Notes: generated by a model not told the origin, from the sequence alone. A stretch of 64,000 nucleotides of DNA from an uncultured Alphaproteobacteria bacterium (GCA_902621855.1 CACNNQ010000002.1:1-64000), one strand, 5' to 3'. Positions 45,745 to 54,717 are shown, counted from the first letter of the stretch. Program-made: numbers and translations.

Positions 45745-46552
45745 TTTTTCTAATAGATCTAACTTTAGTCATAAATTTTTTTGCTCTATTTAAATCTACA
45801 TTTTTCCAAGTATCACCATTTATTTTTAAAGAAGAACCAATGATTGCGCCATCTGTTATTCTAAGAATTTCTTCAACATTTTGTAAATTAACACCAGTGT
45901 TTGCAAGAACGGGAGTACTAGGTATTATTTTACTTACTTCTTTTATTTCCTCTAAATTAGCTGATTGACCAGTAATTTGCCCAGACACTAATATTGCATC
46001 TGGAATAGAAGAAAAAACAGTACTTTCTGCTCTTTCTGCTACTGTTCTTTTGTCTAAAGAATACGCAAACTCCGCAGAGATATTGTAATACATTTGTATA
46101 TCTTTTCTGCCTAGAGAATTTCTATAACGCATTGCTTCACCTGCATTAGGACTCCACGTACCCATATCCGAAGCATATGTTCCTGTAAATATTTCACGAA
46201 CAAATTTTGCATTAGTTGATACTGCTAAAGCTATTGTGCTCATTGGGTCCCATAAAACATTTACTCCAAAGGGAATACTAATTTTTTCTGAAAGTTTACC
46301 AATCATATAAGACATTGTTGATAATGTAGCACTATTGACTTTTAATTCATAAGGACGATCATTTTCATTTCCAAACATTACTGCATCTACGCCAGCTTTT
46401 TGCAAGTTTATTAAATCTTTTTCAACGGATTGATAAATAAAATGTAAACCTTTTTTTTCATCATATAAAGGCGAACCAGGAAGGGCAGGAAAATGAACCA
46501 TTGCTATTATTGGTTTTTTTGTTTTAAATAGTTTAAAAAAATTTTTTTTCAT
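45737..46552 (-). CDS. BtpA/SgcQ family TIM-barrel protein
   Basis: A 271-residue protein of COG0434. KPIIAMVHFPALPGSPLYD near the start, DAVMFGNENDRPY, the PFGVNVLWD block, and VLANTGVNLQNVEEIL with GAIIGSSLKING at the end are typical. Members include BtpA (linked to photosystem I stability in cyanobacteria) and E. coli SgcQ in a sugar operon; no reaction is established. The fold suggests a phosphosugar or nucleotide-sugar substrate. It is coupled to the SgcX-like gene. Confidence 0.88.
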   Translation of the reverse strand: MKKNFFKLFKTKKPIIAMVHFPALPGSPLYDEKKGLHFIYQSVEKDLINLQKAGVDAVMFGNENDRPYELKVNSATLSTMSYMIGKLSEKISIPFGVNVLWDPMSTIALAVSTNAKFVREIFTGTYASDMGTWSPNAGEAMRYRNSLGRKDIQMYYNISAEFAYSLDKRTVAERAESTVFSSIPDAILVSGQITGQSANLEEIKEVSKIIPSTPVLANTGVNLQNVEEILRITDGAIIGSSLKINGDTWKNVDLNRAKKFMTKVRSIRKNA

Positions 46553-46555
46553 AAT

Positions 46556-47560
46556 TTAAAGAGCTTCGGCTTTGAAAAGAGAGTGAACATTTTCAATTCT
46601 TGCTTTTTCTAAATCCTTATCCTCAATATTTAATTTTTGTTCTATAAATTTTTCTATAGCATTAATCAATGCATATGCATCAAATCCGTAATATTTTGTC
46701 AAATATTGTTTAGATCCACCATGAGCAAAAGTATCTTGAAGACCAAGTTTAATTAATTTTTTTGATAAACCATATTTTGATATTATTTCTGATATAGTTG
46801 TTCCTAGACCGCCATTTATTAAATGATTTTCCATTGTTATCACTCCATATTTGATATTTGATATTAAATCTAAAATTTTTTCCTCATTAAATGGTTTAAA
46901 AGTATGAACATGTAAATGTAAAATTGAAATGCCTTCACTTATTAAGGAAGCTCTTGCTCTTAAAGCTTCTTCTGTACAAATTCCAGATGTAATAAGTAAA
47001 ATATCAGATCCAGAATTTAAGTTTCTAATTTCACCTATTTTTAGTGGACTATTAAACAATCTTGGAACACTGCCTCTAAGTATCCGACAATAAACAGGTC
47101 CATCAATACTATCAGCTTGTTGACATATACTTTCAACTTCAGTTGCATCACCTGTCTCAATCACTGTCATATTTGGTATTGTTCTCATAACTGAAATATC
47201 TTCAATTGCTTGATGAGTCATACCGGCTGGAGTTGTAATACCTGGTAAAAAACCCATAATTCTAACTCTTCTTCTTGGATAAGCAATAGACGCCAATAAT
47301 TGGTCGTATGGTCTTCGGTAAGCAAACACTCCAAATGTGTGAATGAAAGGAGTAAAACCACTCATAGCTAAGCCTCCAGCAAAACTCATCATATTTTGTT
47401 CTGCCATTCCCATAGAAACAAACTGTTCTGGATACTCGTCCCGAAATGTGTCTACTTCACACGAAGAAGTAAGATCACCAGATAGACATAAAATATTTTT
47501 GTGTTTTGAAGCATACTTTTTAAATGATGTACCATAAGGTTTGTTAACTATCTCAGTCAT
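46556..47560 (-). CDS. Transketolase, C-terminal (pyrimidine and C-domain) subunit
   Basis: A 334-residue half-transketolase. GMAEQNMMSFAGGLAMSGF near 52-70 contains the glutamate that activates thiamine diphosphate. THQAIEDISVMRTIPNMTV is the phosphate-binding region. The C-terminal domain completes the subunit. It must pair with the N-terminal half encoded immediately upstream, 1 nt away. Split transketolases are common in archaea and in specialised sugar pathways. They transfer two-carbon units between ketose and aldose phosphates. Confidence 0.9.
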   Translation of the reverse strand: MTEIVNKPYGTSFKKYASKHKNILCLSGDLTSSCEVDTFRDEYPEQFVSMGMAEQNMMSFAGGLAMSGFTPFIHTFGVFAYRRPYDQLLASIAYPRRRVRIMGFLPGITTPAGMTHQAIEDISVMRTIPNMTVIETGDATEVESICQQADSIDGPVYCRILRGSVPRLFNSPLKIGEIRNLNSGSDILLITSGICTEEALRARASLISEGISILHLHVHTFKPFNEEKILDLISNIKYGVITMENHLINGGLGTTISEIISKYGLSKKLIKLGLQDTFAHGGSKQYLTKYYGFDAYALINAIEKFIEQKLNIEDKDLEKARIENVHSLFKAEAL

Positions 47561-47561
47561 A

Positions 47562-48482
47562 TTAGTATTTTATAGGGTCAATCCCCAATTCTTTTGAAAT
47601 TTCTATATTCATTTTATTTCTCTCTTCTTCAGATTTAAATCTAACGTAATGAAGTCTTGGGAATCTAGTTTTTAAAAAACTCATTCCTTTGTAGGGTGAT
47701 GTTCTTGCAAGTATTATTAAGGGCTTACCATCATGCTTCTCTTTTTTTGCTTGTCTCATAGCATTAATGTCATGACCATCAATTTCAATACATTTTGCAC
47801 CAAAAGAATTTATTTTTTTATTTATATCGCCTATATTTAAAACATCTGACATAGCACCATCAACCTGTTGCTCGTTTACATCAACAATAGCCCATAAATT
47901 TTCTAATTCATAAAAAACACTGACTTGAAGAGCTTCCCAGATTTGACCCTCTTGTAATTCACCATCTGACATAAACACACAAGTTGATCCTTTTTCATTA
48001 TTTAATTTTCTACCATATGCTATGCCAGCTGCTGTTGATAAACCTATTCCTAATGTACCATTGTGCATCTCCATACCTGGTGAGTGCTCTGCTCCAATTA
48101 TCTCTACTGAAGAACCATCTTTATTAAACATTGATAATCCATCTTCAGACATTCGACCAACCTCAATTAAGGTTGCATAAGCTACTAATGCATAATGTGC
48201 TGGAGCAAAAATAAGTCGATCATATTCTGAGGTCGCTGGTCCATTGTAACCAGCACCTGTTTTATAATTTTTATTTGATGCACTTGGGACACCTTGAAAT
48301 TTTTCTGGTGTACTTGGTGCAATCGAGTCACCTAAATTTAATGCCTCATTGTATATCCAAGCTAATTGTTCTGCAGACGAGCAAGCTTGACTAAGATAAG
48401 CACCATTGTTCTTAATGCAATGTTCAAATACTCTTCGTCTTATGCCTAAAGCAATATTTTCTGAACTTAGTGTATTTTTCAC
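47562..48482 (-). CDS. Transketolase, N-terminal (ThDP-binding) subunit
   Basis: A 306-residue half-transketolase. The ThDP motif reads MSDGELQEGQIWEALQ with the Asn-containing VDVNEQQVDG, close to the usual GDG(x)nN pattern but with Ser before Asp. FAPAHYALVAYA holds the first catalytic His, while HSPGMEMHNGTLGIGLS is altered from the usual transketolase GSLGQG form. The altered pocket suggests a non-standard substrate. It starts with GTG and is paired with the C-terminal half. Confidence 0.9.
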   Translation of the reverse strand: MKNTLSSENIALGIRRRVFEHCIKNNGAYLSQACSSAEQLAWIYNEALNLGDSIAPSTPEKFQGVPSASNKNYKTGAGYNGPATSEYDRLIFAPAHYALVAYATLIEVGRMSEDGLSMFNKDGSSVEIIGAEHSPGMEMHNGTLGIGLSTAAGIAYGRKLNNEKGSTCVFMSDGELQEGQIWEALQVSVFYELENLWAIVDVNEQQVDGAMSDVLNIGDINKKINSFGAKCIEIDGHDINAMRQAKKEKHDGKPLIILARTSPYKGMSFLKTRFPRLHYVRFKSEEERNKMNIEISKELGIDPIKY

Positions 48483-48490
48483 TTATTCAA

Positions 48491-48943
48491 TTAAATAATC
48501 CAGACAGATCCGTCAGGTTTTAAAACACCTTTAGTAAACATAAAACACCCGTAAGGTCTAGTGTCACTTGTAGTTATAACAGCCATTGTTTTTTTAGCTT
48601 CAACATAAAATTTTTGACGTTCAATAGATCCTATTTTCCAATTATCACCCGAAACTTTTTTTACAGTATCAATAAGATCTTGATGTACTTCGTTGATTTC
48701 ATCTGGTTTACCATCTATTTCCATTCTCTCAATTGGGTGAGGAATGAAACTGTCTAAAGGAAAATGGCTTAGTAAAGCTTCCGCTGCCTCTGGTATACTT
48801 AATCCATCCATACGATAAAGTTTGTTTGCATGAGAATACGATGGAAAATTTGCATCGCTTAGAACAAATTTATCTCCATGTCCCATTGATCTAATAAGCT
48901 GAAGAATTTCAGGACTTATAAGAGGGTTTACATTAATTAACAT
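48491..48943 (-). CDS. RbsD/FucU family sugar mutarotase
   Basis: A 150-residue protein. SPEILQLIRSMGHGDKFVLSD, then DANFPSYSHA, match the FucU/RbsD family, which interconverts sugar anomers (L-fucose or pyranose/furanose ribose). The catalytic His is in MGHGD. The C-terminal YGCFMFTKGVL matches the family end. GGAG lies about 9 nt before the ATG. It would equilibrate the imported sugar for the isomerase or kinase. The specific sugar is not readable. Confidence 0.88.
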   Translation of the reverse strand: MLINVNPLISPEILQLIRSMGHGDKFVLSDANFPSYSHANKLYRMDGLSIPEAAEALLSHFPLDSFIPHPIERMEIDGKPDEINEVHQDLIDTVKKVSGDNWKIGSIERQKFYVEAKKTMAVITTSDTRPYGCFMFTKGVLKPDGSVWII

Positions 48944-48979
48944 AATTTTACTCCTTTTTTGGATTAAAATTATATCACA

Positions 48980-51340
48980 TTACTCGCCGTAAGGTATCCA
49001 AATATTTTTAATTTGAGTGCTTTCATAAAGAAATTCATTTAAAAATATTTCCTCATTATTTAACCAATTAACATTTTTTGCTTTAGGACACCAATATCTT
49101 TTTAAGTTAGAAACAGAATAATTGATTACTTTTTTTCTTTCATTATCACTTTCACTAAATAACCATACACCGTCAATATTTTCATGTTCAGAAATTATCT
49201 TATTTAAACTGTCCTGTTTACTTGTTAAAATATTTATATAACCTTCAGGAATATCAGAAGTTTCTAACAATTGATACATTTCTGATGCAATCAAAGATGT
49301 TTTTTCTGCTGGTATAATAATATTTGCATTACCTGTTGCAAAATTAGAAGCCAGGATAGTTACTAAACTTAAAAGGGGAAATTGATTATTCAGAATTGAA
49401 GCTATAACTCCAATAGGTTCTTTCACAGCAAGTGTTAATCCTCTAATTGGAGGGTTGTGAATATGGCCTTCAAATTTATCTGCCATAGAAGCATAATAAA
49501 AAATTCTTTCTTTAGCAGTGTTAAATTCTTCTAATGCATCTTTTTTATCTAGACCTGATAACAAGGATAATAATTCTATAAAATTTTTTTCCTTATCTTG
49601 AAGATTTTCAGCTAAATAAAATAAGATTTGAGATCTATTAAAGTTTTTTAATTGTTTATTAATTACCTTGGAAGCAATTTCAACAGTATCTCTAATATCT
49701 TTTCTATTTGCATTAGGAATATCACAAATAAATTTATTTTTATGATCATAAATTGAAAAAGAGTATCCACTATCTGGTCTTTTTTGCTTGCCACCTATGT
49801 ATAGTTTAGGTGTTTTATCAATTAAATTATTTTTAACATTAGTTTTTTTAGATATTTTTCTTGGTTTATTTAAGATAGGAAGTTCGTACTTAATATAAGC
49901 TCTTATACCTTCTGAACCACCTTCTCTTCCAAAACCACTTTCCTTGTAACCACCAAAACCGCATGAAGCATCGAAAAGATTAGTTGAATTTATCCAAATG
50001 ACTCCAGCTTTAATTTTTGGAGCAATATCTAAAGCTAAGTTGATATTCTCAGACCAAATACTTGCAGCGAGTCCATAAGGTGTATTATTAGCAATTGCAA
50101 CTGCTTCACTTGGCGTTCTAAATGATAAAGTTGTCAATACTGGGCCAAAAATCTCAACTTGCGCTATAAACGATGAAGGTGTTACATTTGTAAATAAAGA
50201 TGGTGGATAAAACAATCCATCTGTTGGACAAGACCATGATGGTTGCCAAAGTTTATTTCCCTCCTTTTCGGCTTTTTTAACGAGTTGATTAATTTTTTGT
50301 AGCTGGATTGGCGCAACTATTGCACCAATATCAATAGATTTATCTAAAGGATCACCTACTCTAAGTCTTTCCATTCTGGCTTTTAATTTTTTTATGAATG
50401 ATTTTTCAATACTTTCCTGGACAAGTAATCTTGAACCAGCACAACAAACCTGTCCCTGATTAAACCAAATTGCATCGACAATACCTTCAACTGCACTATC
50501 GAGGTCAGCATCTTCAAACACTATAAAAGGAGACTTCCCACCCAGTTCCATAGTTAATTTTCTATCGGGATCTTGGTTTTGATAAATTATTTTTTTTCCA
50601 ACTTCTGTTGATCCTGTAAAGGCAATTTTTTTGATATCTTTATGGTTTGTAATATGTTCACCTGTTGAGCCGTCACCAGTAACTATATTAATAACTCCTT
50701 CTGGAATATTTGCTTTTTGACACAATTCTGCAAAGAATAAAGCAGTTAGAGATGTATATTCGGCAGGCTTCAAAACAACAGTATTTCCTGTAGCCAATGC
50801 AGGTGCTACTTTCCATGCTAACATTAGTAATGGAAAGTTCCATGGAATTATTTGACCAATTACACCAATAGGGTGATTTTTAGTATTTATATCTTTTGAA
50901 GACCAGCCAGCATGATAATAAAAATGTCTTGCAACAAGAGGTATATCAATATCTCTTGTTTCTCTAATAGGTTTTCCATTATCTATAGTCTCTAAAACAG
51001 ATAAAAATCTTGAATTTTTTTGTATCATTCTAGCTAAGGCATATAAATATTTTGATCTCTCAAATGATGATAATTTAGACCATTTTGGAAATGCTTTTTT
51101 TGCAGCTTTGACTGCCAAATCCACATCCTTTTTTGTAGAAACAGACAGTTTGCCTAAATTTTTTTTATTACTAGGATTAATTATATTTAATTTTTTATTT
51201 CCTGATGATCTAATAAATTTATTATTAATAAAGATTTTAGTTGGGCTAGATAATCCTTTAATCCAAGAATAAACTTCTTTATCATCTTCAGGTGCTGGAC
51301 CATAAGATAGTGTTTTGAAATTTTTAATAACTTTGTCCAT
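48980..51340 (-). CDS. Tandem-domain aldehyde dehydrogenase
   Basis: A 786-residue protein made of two aldehyde-dehydrogenase-like domains. The first (about 30-500) is complete: N168 in PWNFP, E266 in MELGGKSP and the catalytic cysteine C299 in NQGQVCCAGSR. The second (about 520-786) keeps the fold outline (EPIGVIASILNNQFPLL) but lacks a clear active site. It sits 1 nt after deoC, so it probably oxidises the acetaldehyde or other aldehyde released by the aldolase. Such double-domain enzymes next to deoC occur in other alphaproteobacteria. Confidence 0.9.
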   Translation of the reverse strand: MDKVIKNFKTLSYGPAPEDDKEVYSWIKGLSSPTKIFINNKFIRSSGNKKLNIINPSNKKNLGKLSVSTKKDVDLAVKAAKKAFPKWSKLSSFERSKYLYALARMIQKNSRFLSVLETIDNGKPIRETRDIDIPLVARHFYYHAGWSSKDINTKNHPIGVIGQIIPWNFPLLMLAWKVAPALATGNTVVLKPAEYTSLTALFFAELCQKANIPEGVINIVTGDGSTGEHITNHKDIKKIAFTGSTEVGKKIIYQNQDPDRKLTMELGGKSPFIVFEDADLDSAVEGIVDAIWFNQGQVCCAGSRLLVQESIEKSFIKKLKARMERLRVGDPLDKSIDIGAIVAPIQLQKINQLVKKAEKEGNKLWQPSWSCPTDGLFYPPSLFTNVTPSSFIAQVEIFGPVLTTLSFRTPSEAVAIANNTPYGLAASIWSENINLALDIAPKIKAGVIWINSTNLFDASCGFGGYKESGFGREGGSEGIRAYIKYELPILNKPRKISKKTNVKNNLIDKTPKLYIGGKQKRPDSGYSFSIYDHKNKFICDIPNANRKDIRDTVEIASKVINKQLKNFNRSQILFYLAENLQDKEKNFIELLSLLSGLDKKDALEEFNTAKERIFYYASMADKFEGHIHNPPIRGLTLAVKEPIGVIASILNNQFPLLSLVTILASNFATGNANIIIPAEKTSLIASEMYQLLETSDIPEGYINILTSKQDSLNKIISEHENIDGVWLFSESDNERKKVINYSVSNLKRYWCPKAKNVNWLNNEEIFLNEFLYESTQIKNIWIPYGE

Positions 51341-51341
51341 A

Positions 51342-52286
51342 TTAACCTAATGCCAATTTTTCTTTATTTGCATATCGCCCACTTGTATAATGATATAATT
51401 GTCTTTCTATATCAATTAATAAACTAGAAGCACCAATTCGCAATAATTTAGGGTTTATCCATTCAAAACCCAGTTCTTCAGCTACTAAAATTAAAAATTC
51501 TAAAACAGATTTTGATGTTGATATTCCACCTGCTGGTTTAAAGCCAATTTTTTTTCCTGTTTTATTATAAAAATCTCTTATCATTCGTAACATTACAAGA
51601 CTGTTGTTTAAGTTAGCATTCACACTTTCTTTCCCAGTTGATGTTTTAATAAAATCAGCACCAGCCATCATACAAACAAGTGAAGCTTTTGCAACATTGC
51701 GAAGTGTTTCTAAATCGCCTACACCAAGAATTGCCTTTACTTTAATACCACCTGCCGTTTTTTTAAATTCTCTTACTTCATCGTATAATTTTTTCCAATT
51801 ATTTTGAAGAACAAAACCACGATTAATAACTATATCGATTTCATCTGCTCCATCTCTAATTGAATCACTAATTTCTTTTTTTCTAGTTGCAAAAGAAGAT
51901 AGTCCTGCAGGAAATCCAGTTGAAACTGCAGCAATAGGAATTTTATTTTTTACCAGAGTTTTACAATCTTTAATAAGGTGATGGTATACGCAAACAGCTC
52001 CAACCTTTATATCATTTGAACTCAAGTTAAGATCATGTAAAATATTTTTATCTATTGGATTTAGAGCTTTATTACACAATCTTTCTACTTTGCCAAAGGT
52101 ATCATCACCACTTAAAGTAGTCAGATCAATTAATGTAATTGCTTTTAAAAGCCAGGCAACTTGAAATTCTTTTTTTACTGTTCTCCTTTTTGTAAGTGTT
52201 GCTGTACGACGTTCAACAGCACTTAGATTAATTTTTATATTATTAACCCAACTTGTATCAAGATCAAAAAATATTTTGTTTGCCAT
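51342..52286 (-). CDS. deoC: Deoxyribose-phosphate aldolase
   Basis: A 314-residue class I aldolase that cleaves 2-deoxyribose-5-phosphate to glyceraldehyde-3-phosphate and acetaldehyde. The Schiff-base lysine is K214 in DFIKTSTGK, the second catalytic lysine is K250 in FKPAGGIST, and D151 in DEIDIVINRG is the general acid/base region. It is longer than E. coli DeoC (259) because of an N-terminal extension of ~50 residues, as in other alphaproteobacteria. It leads the island's minus-strand run. Confidence 0.93.
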   Translation of the reverse strand: MANKIFFDLDTSWVNNIKINLSAVERRTATLTKRRTVKKEFQVAWLLKAITLIDLTTLSGDDTFGKVERLCNKALNPIDKNILHDLNLSSNDIKVGAVCVYHHLIKDCKTLVKNKIPIAAVSTGFPAGLSSFATRKKEISDSIRDGADEIDIVINRGFVLQNNWKKLYDEVREFKKTAGGIKVKAILGVGDLETLRNVAKASLVCMMAGADFIKTSTGKESVNANLNNSLVMLRMIRDFYNKTGKKIGFKPAGGISTSKSVLEFLILVAEELGFEWINPKLLRIGASSLLIDIERQLYHYTSGRYANKEKLALG

Positions 52287-52290
52287 CTAT

Positions 52291-53271
52291 TTATATTTTT
52301 TCATCCTTTAATGGTCTATTTAAAAGTTTAATTAATTCTTCTTTTAAATTATATCTTTTGTAGATTATATTATAAATTGCTTCCATTATCGGCATGTCAA
52401 TTTTTTTTTCTTTAGCAATATTATAAACTGCTTCTACTGTGTAATATCCTTCAGTAACTTCCTGTGAAACAAGCAAATCAGAAAAATTTTCATATTTGGA
52501 TGAAGCAATCTTGATTCCAAATTTAGTATTTCTTGAGTTATTTGAGCCACAGGTTAGAATTAAATCACCTAATCCAGATAAACCAAAAAGTGTATGTTTA
52601 TTAGCTCCAAATTTTTCTGCAAATCTTGTCATTTCAGCAAATGATCTTGTTATCAAAGCACTCTTAGCATTTTCACCTAAAGTTAATCCTTCTGCAATTC
52701 CAGCTGCTATTGCATAAATATTTTTTAAAGACCCACCAATTTGTGTACCAATTAAATCATTTGAAAAGTAAATTCGAAAATTTTTATTATCAATTAAATT
52801 TGATATTTCTTCAAAATTTTTTTTATTTTTTGTTGCTAAAGTAACAGCAGTTGGTAGATCCTGGGAAACTTCATTTGAAAATGAAGGGCCAGATAAAATA
52901 CTTATTTTTTTATATGATACTACATCTTTAATAACTTCTGTCAAAAATTTGGAGGATGAAATTTCAATACCCTTTGAGCATATAACTATATGTTTATTCT
53001 TACTATCTAGGTCAGATGTTTTAAGAACTTCTCGAATTTTTTGTGCTGGTAGAGCTATAAATATAAATTGAACATTTCTTAAAAAATTTATATCAATTGT
53101 GGCAGAGACATTACTGTTAAAAGAGGTATATTTTAATTTAGGATTTATTTTGTGCTCATTAATTGATTTAACAACATTTTCATCTCGCGCATAAATAATC
53201 ACTTTATTTTTACTAAGTATTCTAGCAAGTGCACTACCCCATACACCACCACCTATAATTCCAACTGACAT
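52291..53271 (-). CDS. gpsA: Glycerol-3-phosphate dehydrogenase [NAD(P)+]
   Basis: A 326-residue enzyme that makes sn-glycerol-3-phosphate for phospholipids. The Rossmann motif GIIGGGVWGSA is at residues 4-14, KNIYAIAAGIAEGL contains the catalytic Lys, and FGLSGLGDLILTCGS follows. The frame is open upstream to a TTG, but the ATG at 53271 (MSVGIIGGG) matches the family. It is 4 nt upstream of deoC on the same strand, so it may share its promoter with the island although its role is lipid synthesis. Confidence 0.94.
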   Translation of the reverse strand: MSVGIIGGGVWGSALARILSKNKVIIYARDENVVKSINEHKINPKLKYTSFNSNVSATIDINFLRNVQFIFIALPAQKIREVLKTSDLDSKNKHIVICSKGIEISSSKFLTEVIKDVVSYKKISILSGPSFSNEVSQDLPTAVTLATKNKKNFEEISNLIDNKNFRIYFSNDLIGTQIGGSLKNIYAIAAGIAEGLTLGENAKSALITRSFAEMTRFAEKFGANKHTLFGLSGLGDLILTCGSNNSRNTKFGIKIASSKYENFSDLLVSQEVTEGYYTVEAVYNIAKEKKIDMPIMEAIYNIIYKRYNLKEELIKLLNRPLKDEKI

Positions 53272-53365
53272 ATTTTGCTGTTTATCTCCTGAGACAAATG
53301 AAGTCAATTTATGGTTTTTGGCTAAAATTATGGGTATTTTTTGAAAAAAACTGCATGATTGATTT

Positions 53366-53415
53366 TTGTAACTAGTATATGAGGTAGATTATATAAAAGT
53401 ATACTTTTTTGGAGG
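53366..53415 (+). promoter_or_regulatory. Promoter region and ribosome binding site of the Liv-type binding protein
   Basis: A possible -35 TTGTAA at 53366 and -10 TATATA at 53390 are 18 bp apart. A perfect 14-bp palindrome, AAAAGTATACTTTT, occupies 53395-53408, directly before GGAGG at 53411-53415 and five nt ahead of the ATG. The palindrome may be an operator overlapping the start of transcription. The promoter boxes are tentative; the palindrome and Shine-Dalgarno are clear. Confidence 0.5.
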
Positions 53416-53419
53416 AAAT

Positions 53420-54601
53420 ATGAAAAAATTACTTCTAGCTGTTATTGTAAGTTTGTCGACTATTTCGACTGCTTCTTTAGCAGAAATTAAAGTGGGAATT
53501 ATTCTAGGTTTTACCGGACCAATTGAATCTTTAACTCCTGCTATGAGAGATGGTGCTAGAATGGCATTTGATGAAGCATCAAACTCAGGAAATCTTTTAG
53601 GTGGACAAACAATCACTATATTAGAAGGTGACTCAACTTGTGCAGACTCTGCTGCTGGAACAGCTGCAGCTGAAGACTTAGTTGCTCAAGGTGTTACTGC
53701 AATAATGGGTGCTGACTGTTCCGGTGTAACGGGTGCAATTAATGCAAATGTTGCAGTTCCTAATGGAATTTTAATGGTATCACCATCTGCAACTTCACCT
53801 GGTCTAAGTAAAGTTCCTGATAATGGAACTTTTTGGCGTACAGCTCCATCTGATGCAAAAGGTGGACAGGTACTTGCAAACCTTACACTAAGTAAAGGAA
53901 TTGAGAGTATAGCAATTACTTATACTAATAACGACTATGGTAAAGGTCTCGCAGAAGTTTTTGAAAGAACATTTACCTCTGGTGGTGGAACTGTAACTAT
54001 AGTTGCCTCACACGAGGAGGATAAAGGTGATTATTCTTCAGAAGTTGGTGTATTAGCATCCGCTGGTGGAGATGCTTTATTAGTAGTTGGTTATCTTGAC
54101 GGTGGAGGACTAGGGATTATTGAAGGATCTCTTGACTCTGGTGCCTTTGATACTTTCGTGATGTCTGATGGTATGATTGGTCAATCAATTGTTGATGCAA
54201 TTGGACCGGATCTAGAAGGAGCATTTGGATCTTTACCAGGTGCAATTTCAAAAGGTTCTGAAAAATTCAGCGACTTAGCTGCTGCCAACGGTTTAGATGC
54301 CAGCAGTCCTTTTGTAGGTGAGTCGTATGACGCTGCAGCAATTATTGCACTTGCAATTCAAGCTGGTGGATCTGCTGACAAGCAATCAATTCTAAACAAT
54401 ATTAAAAAAGTATCTAATGCTCCAGGTATTATCATCAACCCTGGCCAATTATCATACGGTTTACAGATGTTAGCTGCTGGTAAAGAAATTGATTACCAAG
54501 GTGCTTCAGACGTAGAATTTAATGCGTTTGGTGATGCAAATGGTGCTTTCAAAGAAGTTGAAGTACGAGGTGGATCATTTGTTACTGTCGGAGCTCTTTA
54601 A
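53420..54601 (+). CDS. livK: Branched-chain amino acid-type ABC transporter substrate-binding protein
   Basis: A 393-residue periplasmic binding protein of the Leu/Ile/Val (type I) fold. A Sec signal MKKLLLAVIVSLSTISTASLAE is followed by IKVGIILGFTGPIESLTPAM, the family opening. The rest, with TYTNNDYGKGLAEVF and FVGESYDAAAIIALAIQ, is typical. Codon use is less A/T-rich than in neighbours, as expected for a highly expressed gene. The matching permease and ATPase genes are on the opposite strand 1 kb away. The ligand may be an amino acid, urea or another small molecule. Confidence 0.93.
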   Translation: MKKLLLAVIVSLSTISTASLAEIKVGIILGFTGPIESLTPAMRDGARMAFDEASNSGNLLGGQTITILEGDSTCADSAAGTAAAEDLVAQGVTAIMGADCSGVTGAINANVAVPNGILMVSPSATSPGLSKVPDNGTFWRTAPSDAKGGQVLANLTLSKGIESIAITYTNNDYGKGLAEVFERTFTSGGGTVTIVASHEEDKGDYSSEVGVLASAGGDALLVVGYLDGGGLGIIEGSLDSGAFDTFVMSDGMIGQSIVDAIGPDLEGAFGSLPGAISKGSEKFSDLAAANGLDASSPFVGESYDAAAIIALAIQAGGSADKQSILNNIKKVSNAPGIIINPGQLSYGLQMLAAGKEIDYQGASDVEFNAFGDANGAFKEVEVRGGSFVTVGAL

Positions 54602-54627
54602 TATTATTTGTTAAATAATTATCTTAA

Positions 54628-54655
54628 AAACCCAGTATTTATACTGGGTTTTTTT
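54628..54655 (+). terminator. Rho-independent terminator after livK-like gene
   Basis: AAACCCAGTAT and ATACTGGGTTT form an 11-bp stem with a minimal loop, followed by a run of T. It is 26 nt after the stop of the binding-protein gene. It isolates this gene from the downstream sulfotransferase. Confidence 0.88.
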
Positions 54656-54717
54656 ATAAATAATTAGCTATTATATTTTTTTACAACAACTTTAACTTAA
54701 ATTTTAATTATTAATTT

